A DNA stretch of 64,000 nt from NCBI RefSeq assembly GCF_000620845.1, contig NZ_KK211189.1, positions 2,690,162 through 2,754,161 of the forward strand, given 5' to 3'. The position numbers were made by a program, and so were the translations under genes. How positions within the stretch are numbered: position 1 is the first letter of the stretch; every line of letters begins with the position of its first letter. The notes under the pieces are model-generated. The model ran no database searches. It saw only the letters and a list, made by a program, of their open reading frames with translations, and was not told the origin of the DNA. Shown here piece by piece: positions 7,490 through 16,222 of the stretch. The DNA is from Exiguobacterium marinum DSM 16307. Lineage in GTDB: Bacteria; Bacillota; Bacilli; Exiguobacteriales; Exiguobacteriaceae.

Positions 7490-10096
7490 TTGTCATTTTA
7501 TTCGTTGCGCCAATACGTTCCGGCGGTTCTCATCGGAACTTTTTCTACCGGACTTTTATTATTATTTTTAACCCCGCATGACCTGCTACACATCACGTTA
7601 CTTATCTATTATCTCGTCATCCTAGGAGCAGCGATTCTATTTAGTGGAGTGGCTATTTTTAAGCATAGAGGGATGCGCCGCTTTATTCATGTTCTGATTA
7701 GTGCCGGAAATGTATGTTTTGTGCTTTACTTACTGATGCACCACTATTCACCTAGCGCAAATACACAATCGTTATTGTTTTTACAGAATTTCTTTTATTT
7801 GATTATGTCTTTGATCGTCATCACTCAATCGATTGAGATTCGGACATTGAAACTACGAACGTTCGATTTATTTGCCTTGTTTAGCTTTCTCGTGATTGGT
7901 GGACTACATATTTGGTTCTACTCCACACGAGATGTCTCGCTCGTTTCTCATCTGAGTGGCTTTGAAGAACAGATGTTACTCATCAGCCTTTACATGATGC
8001 TCGGATTCCTTTACTTGAATCGAGTCGTTTCAACCGGTCAACAATTCCGGATTCTTTTACTCGTCGGAATTCTAGGTTTCACAACCGCCTCAATTACAAA
8101 CGCACTATTTTTGTTTTCAGGGATTACACACGAGCTAGTTCACCTAGTTCAAATAAGCAGCATACTCATGATCTCCATCAGTTACTGGGTCGATGATCTG
8201 TCGGAAGATGCACTCGCGTATGATTCAATTTTAGATTATGTATTATACAGCGTAGTCGTGATGATGTTTTTACTCTCATCCGATCGCCTTCTTGGAACGT
8301 CTGTACTAGACTCGATGATTGCAAATGCCGTGCTTTTACTACTGATTCGCCAATTTGTCGTCTCAAAACAAAACGCACTGATCAGTTATCGTCTACATAC
8401 GGTCAATACAGATTTAGAAGTCGCCGTGTCTACAAAAGCGCATGAGCTCGAGATTCGCGAGCAACAATACCGTTCGCTCTTTGCCTACCACTCAGAACCA
8501 ATTTTTTTATTCGATTTACACGGAGAAGTATTGTCTGTCAATGAGGCCGGTAGCTCGATTTTAGGATTGTCGACAGATAAATTACTCGGGTCGAACATCC
8601 TCGATATCATCGAATCGAAAGATCGGCCCCCATATGTAGCCATTCTTCAAGAGTTGACGAATGGTCGACCACGAACGATTGATGTGCGGGTGATGACCGA
8701 CGAAGGCGAGACACGTGTCTGGCAACTCGTCAACGTCCCGATGATTATCGATGGAGAAGTAGAAGGGATTTACGCCATCGCCAAAGATATTACGCAAATG
8801 ATCGAGCAGCAAGAGCAAATTCTGTATCAAGCCAAGTTCGATAGTTTGACGGGTCTTCATAATCGTTACGCGCTACAAGAACAAATCGAGCGTTTAATCG
8901 AGGAAGGTCGCACGTTCACGCTCATGTTCTCTGACTTAGATGGCTTTAAAGAAATCAACGACCAATTCGGTCATCACATGGGAGACGAACTTCTGCAACA
9001 CATCGGGAAGCGGTTACGAACCGCACTTCTTCCAAATGAGTACGCCGGACGCCTCGGAGGTGATGAATTCATTGTTGTCGCAGAACACGGTGACCACGAA
9101 ATGTTGACGGAACGTTTACGGCGACTCGTCTACCGCCCCCCTTATTACATGGCCGGAACACTCGTTGAAGTACATGCTTCGATTGGAATCGTACGTTTCC
9201 CTGAACATGGGGAAAAATTGAAGCACTTACTCTCAAACGCGGATCTCGCGATGTATCGTGCGAAGGATAAAGGACGTGACGAAACCGTCATGTTTGAACC
9301 TGAGTTACGAGAAGACAAAGAAGAACGGAAAGTGTTAATGGAAGGTCTCGATACCGCACTTGAAAAAGGAGAAATTTCTCTTTTCCTTCAACCTCAAGTC
9401 GATGCCTCGACGAAAGCGGTCATCGGAGCGGAAGCACTCATGCGCTGGCAACATAACGGAACATTCATTCCGCCAAGTCAATTCATTCCGATTGCCGAAG
9501 AAACAGGACATATTCACGATTTAGGTCGGTGGATGATTCATGAGACGTTCCAGTTAATTCATGTGTTTGAACAAGGCGATATCCATTTACCGAAGCTCTC
9601 GGTCAACTTGTCAGTTCGACAGTTATTCGATGAACATTTGATTGATTACTTGAATACGCTATTCGAACGTTTCCCGATTGAACCGTCACGCCTCAATTTC
9701 GAATTGACAGAAACTGTCGCCGCCCACCACTCGGATCGTGTGCTAAATCGGATTTTAGAGTTAAAAGCGCTCGGTATCAAACTATCCATTGATGATTTCG
9801 GAACAGGTTACAGTTCACTCGCTTATCTCGTACGATATCCAATCGATGAACTGAAAATCCCTCGTGAGTTCACGATGCAACTCGAAGAGAACCGCGAATA
9901 TCAAATGGTCACGACGACAATCGTCGCAATGGCACGACAACTCGGTATGGCGCTTGTTGCCGAAGGCGTCGAAACCGAGTATCAGGAAACCTTTCTTCGT
10001 AAAATCGGATGTGATTCCATGCAAGGTTACCGCTATGCAAAACCGATGCCACTTGATGAGTTTGTCATTTACTATATGAAACACACAACGCCTTGA
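7490..10096 (+). CDS. Membrane-bound PAS-GGDEF-EAL cyclic-di-GMP enzyme
   Basis: An 868-residue protein with an N-terminal block of about eight membrane spans (1-290), a PAS domain (about 325-445), GGDEF (motif intact as GGDEF near 523) and EAL (EAL near 647, LTET, IDDFGTGYSS near 766, VAEGVE). Both catalytic signatures are present, so it could synthesise and hydrolyse c-di-GMP, with one activity probably dominant. One deviation is LKIPREF where LKIDRSF-like is usual (near 787): Pro replaces the Asp, while the Lys is kept. I chose the TTG at 7490 because AGGAGGAGG ends 8 bases before it; longer frames lack a site. Signal sensed is unknown. Confidence 0.9.
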   Translation: MSFYSLRQYVPAVLIGTFSTGLLLLFLTPHDLLHITLLIYYLVILGAAILFSGVAIFKHRGMRRFIHVLISAGNVCFVLYLLMHHYSPSANTQSLLFLQNFFYLIMSLIVITQSIEIRTLKLRTFDLFALFSFLVIGGLHIWFYSTRDVSLVSHLSGFEEQMLLISLYMMLGFLYLNRVVSTGQQFRILLLVGILGFTTASITNALFLFSGITHELVHLVQISSILMISISYWVDDLSEDALAYDSILDYVLYSVVVMMFLLSSDRLLGTSVLDSMIANAVLLLLIRQFVVSKQNALISYRLHTVNTDLEVAVSTKAHELEIREQQYRSLFAYHSEPIFLFDLHGEVLSVNEAGSSILGLSTDKLLGSNILDIIESKDRPPYVAILQELTNGRPRTIDVRVMTDEGETRVWQLVNVPMIIDGEVEGIYAIAKDITQMIEQQEQILYQAKFDSLTGLHNRYALQEQIERLIEEGRTFTLMFSDLDGFKEINDQFGHHMGDELLQHIGKRLRTALLPNEYAGRLGGDEFIVVAEHGDHEMLTERLRRLVYRPPYYMAGTLVEVHASIGIVRFPEHGEKLKHLLSNADLAMYRAKDKGRDETVMFEPELREDKEERKVLMEGLDTALEKGEISLFLQPQVDASTKAVIGAEALMRWQHNGTFIPPSQFIPIAEETGHIHDLGRWMIHETFQLIHVFEQGDIHLPKLSVNLSVRQLFDEHLIDYLNTLFERFPIEPSRLNFELTETVAAHHSDRVLNRILELKALGIKLSIDDFGTGYSSLAYLVRYPIDELKIPREFTMQLEENREYQMVTTTIVAMARQLGMALVAEGVETEYQETFLRKIGCDSMQGYRYAKPMPLDEFVIYYMKHTTP

Positions 10097-10125
10097 ACCC
10101 TTATTCGGTTCAAGGCGCTTTTTTA
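10090..10125. terminator. Terminator between GGDEF-EAL gene and GH13 gene
   Basis: GCCTTGAACC / GGTTCAAGGC stem with a 7-base loop, followed by GCTTTTTT. It spans the stop of the GGDEF-EAL gene and abuts the end of the convergent GH13 gene. Confidence 0.8.
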
Positions 10126-12192
10126 TTTCATTTCATACACTTTGACCTCACCTGGCTTCAGGTCAATCCAAAGGTTCCATTGTTCATCAAACGCATACTC
10201 AGCATATGGCCATGAGTATGGTGAATAAATCATCTCCGCAAAACGACTCGCGTTCCAATTTCGGCGCCGTACTCCATCAAGAGCGACAGTTCCTTGCAAT
10301 GAGTTATTCATGTTCGTATTCGCTATAACCAACAATGTATCATTCGTCTCCGGACGTAGCCAGGCAAACCCGACAAACGGTGCGAACGGCTCATCCAAAT
10401 TGAGTGGCTCAAAATGGTTTGGATCCACGAGTACGTCTAACCACCGTCGACGAATTTCAGCAACTTGGTGCATGACTTCAATCATCTCATCCCGTTCTGG
10501 GTGATCCCAATGGAACTGATATGCATCAAAAAAGGCGAGTTTGCCGAAATAAGGGTCCGTCGGGAACAGTTGGTACGCTTCTTCAGGTCGACAATCTAGT
10601 CCGGTGTTCATCGGCTGTGTTTCATATAATTCTAACCCTGAGTTTGTCATCGGTACCCCATTCGGCATAAACCCATTTAACACCGACAATAATCTACTCG
10701 CTTGTCGTCCGCCTTCCCGCGTAGCAAGACGACGAGTATCCGCCGTTTCACCTGCCGCAAATACTGGAAGCGGTAAAAAGCGTGAATCGTATAGAAATTG
10801 ATGTGTTTCGTGCGTTTGGAACCTAGGTTCTTTATAAAATCCATATCCGATAATCATGTTATAACCGGCATCCTTGGCAGTCCAAGCACCCGACTCAATC
10901 AACTCTTCGGCGATAAAACTAAAGTTTGAATCGATAGAACGTGGTGTTGACAAAATCTGCTGCGCTAAGTCGACAGGAAGAGCGTGCCCCATATCAATAC
11001 GCGCCCCATCAATGCCAAATTCACGCTGATAATGCGGGATAATATCAGCGAGCATCTCCCAGAGGGGCTCGTTAATCTCATTTCCTCGGAATTGATTCGA
11101 CTTGATTGAATCAAACAAAATATAAGGAGCAACATTCGCCTCATTGACATAAGGTGCTGCTGCAAGTGGATGATCTAAGAAGAGACGGAAATATGTCACG
11201 TCCGACCATGGTGGTTGTGGATCATTAATACAGTCAGAGAAAGCAGGCGCTGTTGTCAAACCGAACTCTCGCTCAATCGTTGCTAACACATTTTCTTCCG
11301 GGTGCTCAAGCAAAAAGCCACGGACACGTCCCCATTTCTCAGCATCAATCAAATTCGGTGCCATCGAGAATCGTCTTAAGTGTTGCCATACATCCTCCGA
11401 GTTATACACCATCGGCAAAAAGGCAAATTCCGGTTTTACGTTCTCCCCAATCCCGGGCACATAAGGAGGATGATAATAATCGACTTCCGTCAATGGAATC
11501 CAATAAAACCATTCTGGGTTTTCAAGAATGAGACGGTTATCTCGGGCACATGTACGAGGGATGACATCGATGACGACGCGAATCCCTACCATGTGACAAG
11601 CCTCCACAAATGCCGCAAATTCTTCTTCGACTGTCATTGCATCTCCAGTCAGCGTTTCTTTCAACTCTTCATCGATGGCAAAGAAATTTTGAACGGCATA
11701 AGGAGAACCAAATTCTCCTTTTTTATTCTTATGACTATGTTGAGAAATCGGTAAGAGAAACAATGTATCGATTCCCATATAAAGGAGGTGCGGAATCAAC
11801 GCAAGCGTTTTGACGAAAGTGCCAGTGTCCTTCATTCCGAACGAGTTCTCCATCTCCACATAGCCCGATCCATCATGATCCCAGGTGGTCGATGTACGAA
11901 CTTGCATCGAATAGACAGAGGCTCGCTTGATCCAATCACCTCCTGTTTGCAAATGTCCGTCTGCAAGCGCAATGGACGTTTGGTAATCCCGGCTTTCAAT
12001 CGCATACGGAAAAATCGTTTTTTCAATCGTTTCAACCAAAAAATCATACGGATTGACACGCTCGACACCGTCGCGAACTGGTTCAGAAGGGAAACGCATG
12101 CGATTCCATAGACTTGGAACCTCATAAGTAAGATCCTGACGCTTGTCTTGTAACACCTGGTACAGCTTTTGTAACGATGAGTTCTCTGGCAT
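10123..12192 (-). CDS. GH13 (alpha-amylase) family glycoside hydrolase-like protein
   Basis: A 689-residue protein built around an alpha-amylase type barrel. GIRVVIDVIPRT corresponds to region I, GIDGARIDMGHALP (about 392-405) carries the nucleophile Asp of region II, and FIAEELIES (near 427) the acid Glu of region III. A clear NHD region IV is not visible; VLNGFMPNGVP occupies that place. No signal peptide, so probably intracellular. The C-terminal part looks like a beta-sandwich. This is not one of the common amylase subfamilies I recognise; a role in intracellular alpha-glucan or trehalose-type metabolism is a guess. AAGGAGAG precedes the ATG. Confidence 0.8.
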   Translation of the reverse strand: MPENSSLQKLYQVLQDKRQDLTYEVPSLWNRMRFPSEPVRDGVERVNPYDFLVETIEKTIFPYAIESRDYQTSIALADGHLQTGGDWIKRASVYSMQVRTSTTWDHDGSGYVEMENSFGMKDTGTFVKTLALIPHLLYMGIDTLFLLPISQHSHKNKKGEFGSPYAVQNFFAIDEELKETLTGDAMTVEEEFAAFVEACHMVGIRVVIDVIPRTCARDNRLILENPEWFYWIPLTEVDYYHPPYVPGIGENVKPEFAFLPMVYNSEDVWQHLRRFSMAPNLIDAEKWGRVRGFLLEHPEENVLATIEREFGLTTAPAFSDCINDPQPPWSDVTYFRLFLDHPLAAAPYVNEANVAPYILFDSIKSNQFRGNEINEPLWEMLADIIPHYQREFGIDGARIDMGHALPVDLAQQILSTPRSIDSNFSFIAEELIESGAWTAKDAGYNMIIGYGFYKEPRFQTHETHQFLYDSRFLPLPVFAAGETADTRRLATREGGRQASRLLSVLNGFMPNGVPMTNSGLELYETQPMNTGLDCRPEEAYQLFPTDPYFGKLAFFDAYQFHWDHPERDEMIEVMHQVAEIRRRWLDVLVDPNHFEPLNLDEPFAPFVGFAWLRPETNDTLLVIANTNMNNSLQGTVALDGVRRRNWNASRFAEMIYSPYSWPYAEYAFDEQWNLWIDLKPGEVKVYEMK

Positions 12193-12350
12193 ATTGACTC
12201 TCCTTATGCATCTGATTGTCCTTTTTCATTTTTCATTAAAAGACACTACACTAATTGATTATACGTTTCCTCGTCTTTTCCTTTTTTCAAAGAATAATTT
12301 CTGTCGACATTTATAAAATCATGTACGATTGAGTAGAAAGGAGTGTCACG

Positions 12351-12974
12351 ATGTCACAACGAAAGTGGATTTTATTATGGGTTAGCTTATGCATTTTATC
12401 CATCTCAATTATTGGTATTTTTATTTTTCAATTAAAAGGAACAAATGACCGTTTAGAAATCATACAAGGTGAACAACTCGACTCGTATGAAGTGATTGAA
12501 GACATCATGTATTATAACATCGAGCGGGCAAATGCCATCCGTGGTTTACTTGCATATGACGACCGACACTTTTTAGAAATGTACTATAGCATGTCCCGTC
12601 AAGCCAAAACGCTAAAACAGTCCGTCGTCGCTGACCCCAATACACCGAGTTCCGTCCTCGATTTACTTGAAAGGGATGCCATTTGGGAAACAGAAGCTGA
12701 TCGTGTACTCGACATCTATGAAGATGGCGACCTAACAAAAGCTACAGCAGTCGCAGAAACAATGACCGAGCAACGACAGACTATCTTGGAAGATTTGCGT
12801 TCGTTAAAGCAAATGCAATACAAAGATATTCATCAAGAACTTCTTTCTGCAGAGAATCAGATATCTTTCTTGACCCAAATACTTTTCACCATCACTTTTT
12901 TGCTTATCGCTATAATTGCCATCCTCAGCTTCTTATTGTTCCGTATCAAACCTCAGCACGAGACAATAGAATGA
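12351..12974 (+). CDS. Membrane protein with orphan four-helix-bundle sensor domain
   Basis: A 207-residue protein: TM1 (about 7-26), an extracytoplasmic helical region of about 145 residues with heptad-like patterns (VIEDIMYYNIERANAIRGLL and following), TM2 (about 174-197) and a short basic tail. The arrangement equals the sensor half of a chemoreceptor or histidine kinase (4HB_MCP/CHASE3-like), but it stops after TM2 with no HAMP, kinase or signalling domain. GAAAGGAGTG precedes the ATG. It is monocistronic and ends in a terminator, so this is the whole gene and not an obvious truncation. Function unknown. Confidence 0.65.
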   Translation: MSQRKWILLWVSLCILSISIIGIFIFQLKGTNDRLEIIQGEQLDSYEVIEDIMYYNIERANAIRGLLAYDDRHFLEMYYSMSRQAKTLKQSVVADPNTPSSVLDLLERDAIWETEADRVLDIYEDGDLTKATAVAETMTEQRQTILEDLRSLKQMQYKDIHQELLSAENQISFLTQILFTITFLLIAIIAILSFLLFRIKPQHETIE

Positions 12975-13018
12975 AAAAAGAAGTGTCCCAGGTGATCATA
13001 CCTGAGACACTTCTTTGA
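12975..13018. terminator. Bidirectional terminator between sensor gene and cadA
   Basis: AAAGAAGTGTC / GACACTTCTTT arms (12977-12987 and 13005-13015) with an inner CAGGT/ACCTG stem; A and T runs on both sides. Confidence 0.82.
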
Positions 13019-13019
13019 T

Positions 13020-15062
13020 TTATTTCGTCATACGAAGTAACCTTGTCGCATTTGCGATGGCAAGAAGCGCTACCCCAACGTCAGCGAACACTGCTTCCCA
13101 CATCGTCGCGATGCCGAACAATCCTAAAAGCAATACAAGTGCTTTTGTTCCGAAGGCAAAGAAGATGTTCTGCCAGACAACGCGTTTTGTCCGTTTGCCT
13201 AACTGAATAGCCTGAACGACATCGGTTGGAGCGTCATGCATCAAGACGACATCTGCCGCCGTTACCGCCGTATCACTTCCGACACCGCCCATGACAAGAC
13301 CGACATCTGCACGAGCTAAGGCAGCCGCGTCATTCATTCCGTCTCCAACAAATGCAACTTTACGGGTAGCTGTCATCCGCTCTACCGCTTCAACTTTCTC
13401 ATGTGGAAGCAATTCACCTTGCACTTCATCAAGTCCAAGTTGATCCCCGATTTTTTTTGCGACCTCACGGCGATCTCCTGACAACATAACCGTTCGATAT
13501 CCTGCTTCTTTTAGTGCTTGGATTGCCTCGAACGCATCTTCTTTCACCGTATCCATCAATTCAACTCGTCCAAGCCACCGATCATTCTTCATAACATGCA
13601 CACTCGTACTGACGGACGAATCATCAATAGCTCGTCCTAATCTCTTCATGTACCGTGCACTTCCGACATAAATGTGATCCTCTCCATCACAGGCATGGAG
13701 ACCATATCCAGGTTCTTCTTGAATCGATTCGAAAGCTTGAACCTCTCCGACACGCTGAACGATGGCTTGCGCGAGCGGATGATTGGACGCTACTTCGACA
13801 CGGGCAGCAAGATATAACAGTTCTTCCACACTGACACCGCCTGCCGTCACCACGTCTGTTACTTCAAATCGTCCAGTCGTCAACGTCCCTGTTTTATCGA
13901 AGACTACCGTATCCACTTCTGTTAACGTATCTAAATACTCGCCACCTTTCACGAGAATGCCTCGTTTGGAACCCGCTCCGATTCCACCAAAATAGCCGAG
14001 TGGAATTGAAATCACGAGTGCGCATGGACAACTAATCACGAGGAAGATGAGTGCACGATAAACCCATTCTTCCAAGTTCCCCACAAAAAACGGAGGAACA
14101 AAGGCCACGAGCGCGGCCATAACAACCACGAACGGTGTGTATACTTTCGCCAGTCGCGTGATCATCTGTTCTGTTTTCGCTTTCTTCCCATTGGCCTCTT
14201 CCACAAGCGCAATCATCTTTTGAAGACTTGATTCTGCTGCTAATTTGGTCGTTTGAACAATGAGACGCCCCTCTATATTGACCATCCCGGCCAATACTTC
14301 TTCTCCTGCATCCACTTGGCGTGGTACAGATTCTCCAGTTAGAGAGGCTGTATCCATCGAGCTCGCACCTGTTACAACGATGCCATCCATCGGTACCAAT
14401 TCACCCGCACGGATGACAAGATACGATCCAACTGAAACGTCCTCTGGCAATCGTTCAACCTCTTCCTCGTTTTCTAACACACGAGCAAGGGTCGGTCTCA
14501 TGTTCAATAAAGACTGAATCGATTTTCGAGATGCCCGCACCGCCCGTCCTTGCACATATTCTCCAAGTTGATAAAACAACATGACGGCAACAGCTTCTGG
14601 ATATTCAGCAATCGCAAATGCCCCAATCGTCGCAATCGTCATGAGGAATTTTTCGTCAAACCACTCTCGATGCCATATATTTCGAAATGCACCGTATACC
14701 ACATCATATCCGGCCAATCCATAGGCCACAATATACCCCGGAATCGAATCGGTCCAAAGAGCAAGTGAAAAGATAAAAGTAGCTGCGAGGAAGCGCCAGA
14801 GCGTAACATCACGTTTTTCAGTTTGATCGTCCTCTGCTCTTACAAATTTAGCCCCCGGTTCAATCCGCTCCATCGTCTGCTCGATCGACTGGAGCATCAC
14901 GTCACGCTCTGAAGGATCTATCCATTCAATCACCATTCGACTTGTCGCGAAGTCAATTTGGCAAGATGCCACTTCTTCATGCTTCGTGACATCTCGCTCG
15001 ATTTTGGCTGCACAATTTGTGCAGGTGATTCCAGACACGGGTAACACGTCTCGTTTTCCCAT
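13020..15062 (-). CDS. cadA: Cd2+/Zn2+/Pb2+-exporting P1B-type ATPase
   Basis: A 680-residue heavy-metal pump of the ZntA/CadA type. An N-terminal metal-binding domain carries C14-T-N-C17 (GITCTNCAAKIE). The transport motif SCPCALVIS lies near residue 345, the phosphorylation site DKTGT near 389 and the hinge GDGMNDAAALA near 590. CPC with a Zn-type C-terminus (no CPx-H copper features) points to divalent Cd/Zn/Pb efflux. I chose the ATG at 15062 over the adjacent ATG at 15065 and a longer frame because of GGGGGAG spacing. It has its own promoter and a CadC-type operator, and the repressor gene lies immediately upstream. Confidence 0.93.
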   Translation of the reverse strand: MGKRDVLPVSGITCTNCAAKIERDVTKHEEVASCQIDFATSRMVIEWIDPSERDVMLQSIEQTMERIEPGAKFVRAEDDQTEKRDVTLWRFLAATFIFSLALWTDSIPGYIVAYGLAGYDVVYGAFRNIWHREWFDEKFLMTIATIGAFAIAEYPEAVAVMLFYQLGEYVQGRAVRASRKSIQSLLNMRPTLARVLENEEEVERLPEDVSVGSYLVIRAGELVPMDGIVVTGASSMDTASLTGESVPRQVDAGEEVLAGMVNIEGRLIVQTTKLAAESSLQKMIALVEEANGKKAKTEQMITRLAKVYTPFVVVMAALVAFVPPFFVGNLEEWVYRALIFLVISCPCALVISIPLGYFGGIGAGSKRGILVKGGEYLDTLTEVDTVVFDKTGTLTTGRFEVTDVVTAGGVSVEELLYLAARVEVASNHPLAQAIVQRVGEVQAFESIQEEPGYGLHACDGEDHIYVGSARYMKRLGRAIDDSSVSTSVHVMKNDRWLGRVELMDTVKEDAFEAIQALKEAGYRTVMLSGDRREVAKKIGDQLGLDEVQGELLPHEKVEAVERMTATRKVAFVGDGMNDAAALARADVGLVMGGVGSDTAVTAADVVLMHDAPTDVVQAIQLGKRTKRVVWQNIFFAFGTKALVLLLGLFGIATMWEAVFADVGVALLAIANATRLLRMTK

Positions 15063-15077
15063 CATTCTCCCCCTAAC

Positions 15078-15129
15078 ATTCAAACGTTCATTTGAATATA
15101 TCGTATCGTGAATCGAATTCAATGACAAT
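15078..15129 (-). promoter_or_regulatory. cadA promoter with CadC/SmtB-type operator
   Basis: On the minus strand TTGTCA (15124-15129), 17-base spacer, TACGAT, followed by ATTCAAA-TGAACG-TTTGAAT (15078-15097), a perfect 7-bp inverted repeat. An alternative TTGAAT-16-TATATT also fits. The dyad closely resembles the cadO operator of plasmid pI258 as I remember it. The position across the start region fits metal-derepressed control by the adjacent CadC. Confidence 0.72.
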
Positions 15130-15133
15130 AGGC

Positions 15134-15168
15134 AAAATGACCGACCCTGTACATATGGGATCGGTCAT
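15134..15168 (-). terminator. Terminator of cadC
   Basis: Minus strand ATGACCGA / TCGGTCAT with inner CCC/GGG, then TTTTGCC. It separates cadC from the cadA promoter, so the two are independent transcripts. Confidence 0.65.
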
Positions 15169-15173
15169 CGAAT

Positions 15174-15536
15174 TTAAACGTTTTTTTGTTCTTCACTATG
15201 TGCCAATGCAATTTCAACAAGCTGTCGCACGTGCTCATCATCTAATGAATAATAAACGACTTTCCCTTCTTTACGATACTTCACCAATCCTTGTTCCAGT
15301 AACGTCCGTAAATGGTGAGATGCGGTCGCGTTTGAATGACCGATAACGGCCGCCACATCGCATACACAAAGTTCGTGTTCGAGCGTCAACACATATAGCA
15401 CTTTTAGACGGGTCGGATCGGCGAACGCTTTAAACAATCGACTGACTCGTGGCGCGTCTAATTGCGCCAAGGCGGATTGTAGCGTAGGAACGTCCTCTGA
15501 TTGAATTCCAATCGTTTCACACTGTGGCACTTTCAT
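15174..15536 (-). CDS. cadC: ArsR/SmtB family metal-responsive repressor (CadC-like)
   Basis: A 120-residue winged-helix repressor. It carries the CadC signature ELCVCD (C57, C59) before the recognition helix NATASHHLRTLLEQG, and the C-terminal alpha-5 site Asp100, His102, His113, Glu116 (DDEHVRQ...LAHSEE). One N-terminal Cys is present (C6 in PQCET), but the second N-terminal Cys of classical CadC is absent. It represses the cadA pump until Cd, Pb or Zn binds. I chose the ATG at 15536 because GAGGTG is 6-8 bases upstream; a GTG at 15545 overlaps that site. Confidence 0.9.
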   Translation of the reverse strand: MKVPQCETIGIQSEDVPTLQSALAQLDAPRVSRLFKAFADPTRLKVLYVLTLEHELCVCDVAAVIGHSNATASHHLRTLLEQGLVKYRKEGKVVYYSLDDEHVRQLVEIALAHSEEQKNV

Positions 15537-15606
15537 TTTTTTCACCTCGTCTTTTGATGTGTATAGTGTAGCAAAAATTCGGCAACATATCTGTTATATA
15601 TTATAG

Positions 15607-15631
15607 TTGACTTATACACTTCTGTTATAAT
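15607..15631 (+). promoter_or_regulatory. Extended -10 promoter of yhfH
   Basis: TGTTATAAT (TATAAT at 15626-15631 with TG one base upstream) is a strong extended -10. A TTGACT at 15607 is only 13 bases away, so the -35 is not canonical. Confidence 0.5.
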
Positions 15632-15687
15632 ACAATCGTAACAACAACCAAAACTGTCAGACAATTTACCGAAGGAGGCATTTTCAT

Positions 15688-15846
15688 ATGAATGAATGGG
15701 CGAGCCGACTCGAATCATCTGTCGAGTTTTATCAAAAATTACCGGATAAGACATGCCAGGAATGCGGGAACCATATGGACGAACAGTGCGAGTCATACGA
15801 AACGACTTGTGCTTCATGTACAGAGAAGCTTCAACTCGCAGAATAA
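15688..15846 (+). CDS. yhfH: YhfH family zinc-ribbon mini-protein
   Basis: A 52-residue protein with two CxxC pairs, C23-QE-C26 and C41-AS-C44, plus C34. The FYQKLPDKTCQECG pattern and following E-Q-ESY segment are what I recall for YhfH-type small proteins of Bacilli (function unknown). GAAGGAGG lies 7 bases before the ATG and a strong terminator follows, so it is an independent, probably well-expressed small gene. It sits divergently from cadC and next to fluoride exporters, which suggests a metal- or stress-related context, but this is only context. Confidence 0.82.
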   Translation: MNEWASRLESSVEFYQKLPDKTCQECGNHMDEQCESYETTCASCTEKLQLAE

Positions 15847-15883
15847 AACAACGCCCCTTCGAAATGGAAGGGGCGTTGTTTTA
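15846..15883. terminator. Bidirectional terminator between yhfH and crcB
   Basis: AAAACAACGCCCCTTC / GGAAGGGGCGTTGTTTT, a near-perfect GC-rich stem with a 5-base loop and A/T flanks, overlapping both stop codons. Confidence 0.9.
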
Positions 15884-16222
15884 TATTGACCATCCGATAT
15901 ATGCCGCTACTAATCCAAACAAATAAGTCGTGAGTAAATAGAGTCCGAATCGAATCCAATCTCTCGTTACAAACCGCATCAATTCCAGTTTTAAAGTCGA
16001 GAAAGTCGTAAACGAACCAAAAAATCCGATACCTAAAAAGAGGATGAGCGATTGTTGAGCGGTATGCGCGTACAAGTATCCGAGACCAAACGAACCTGTT
16101 ACATTGACGAACAACGTCGCCCACGGAAAAGTTGAATCAGTCCACTTTTTCATGACCTGACCGATTGTGGAGCGGAGAATCGCACCGATGAAAGCGCCAC
16201 TTGCAATCCAGAGAATAGTCAT
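15881..16222 (-). CDS. crcB: Fluoride exporter CrcB/Fluc, subunit 2
   Basis: A 113-residue, four-span fluoride channel subunit with the conserved GSFTTFSTLKLE (phenylalanine box region) and LFVNVTGSFGLGYLY. In many Bacilli Fluc is a heterodimer of two tandem crcB genes, as here. The ATG overlaps the stop of the upstream crcB by four bases (ATGA), consistent with coupled synthesis in one-to-one ratio. It acts in the plasma membrane to lower cytosolic fluoride. Confidence 0.94.
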   Translation of the reverse strand: MTILWIASGAFIGAILRSTIGQVMKKWTDSTFPWATLFVNVTGSFGLGYLYAHTAQQSLILFLGIGFFGSFTTFSTLKLELMRFVTRDWIRFGLYLLTTYLFGLVAAYIGWSI

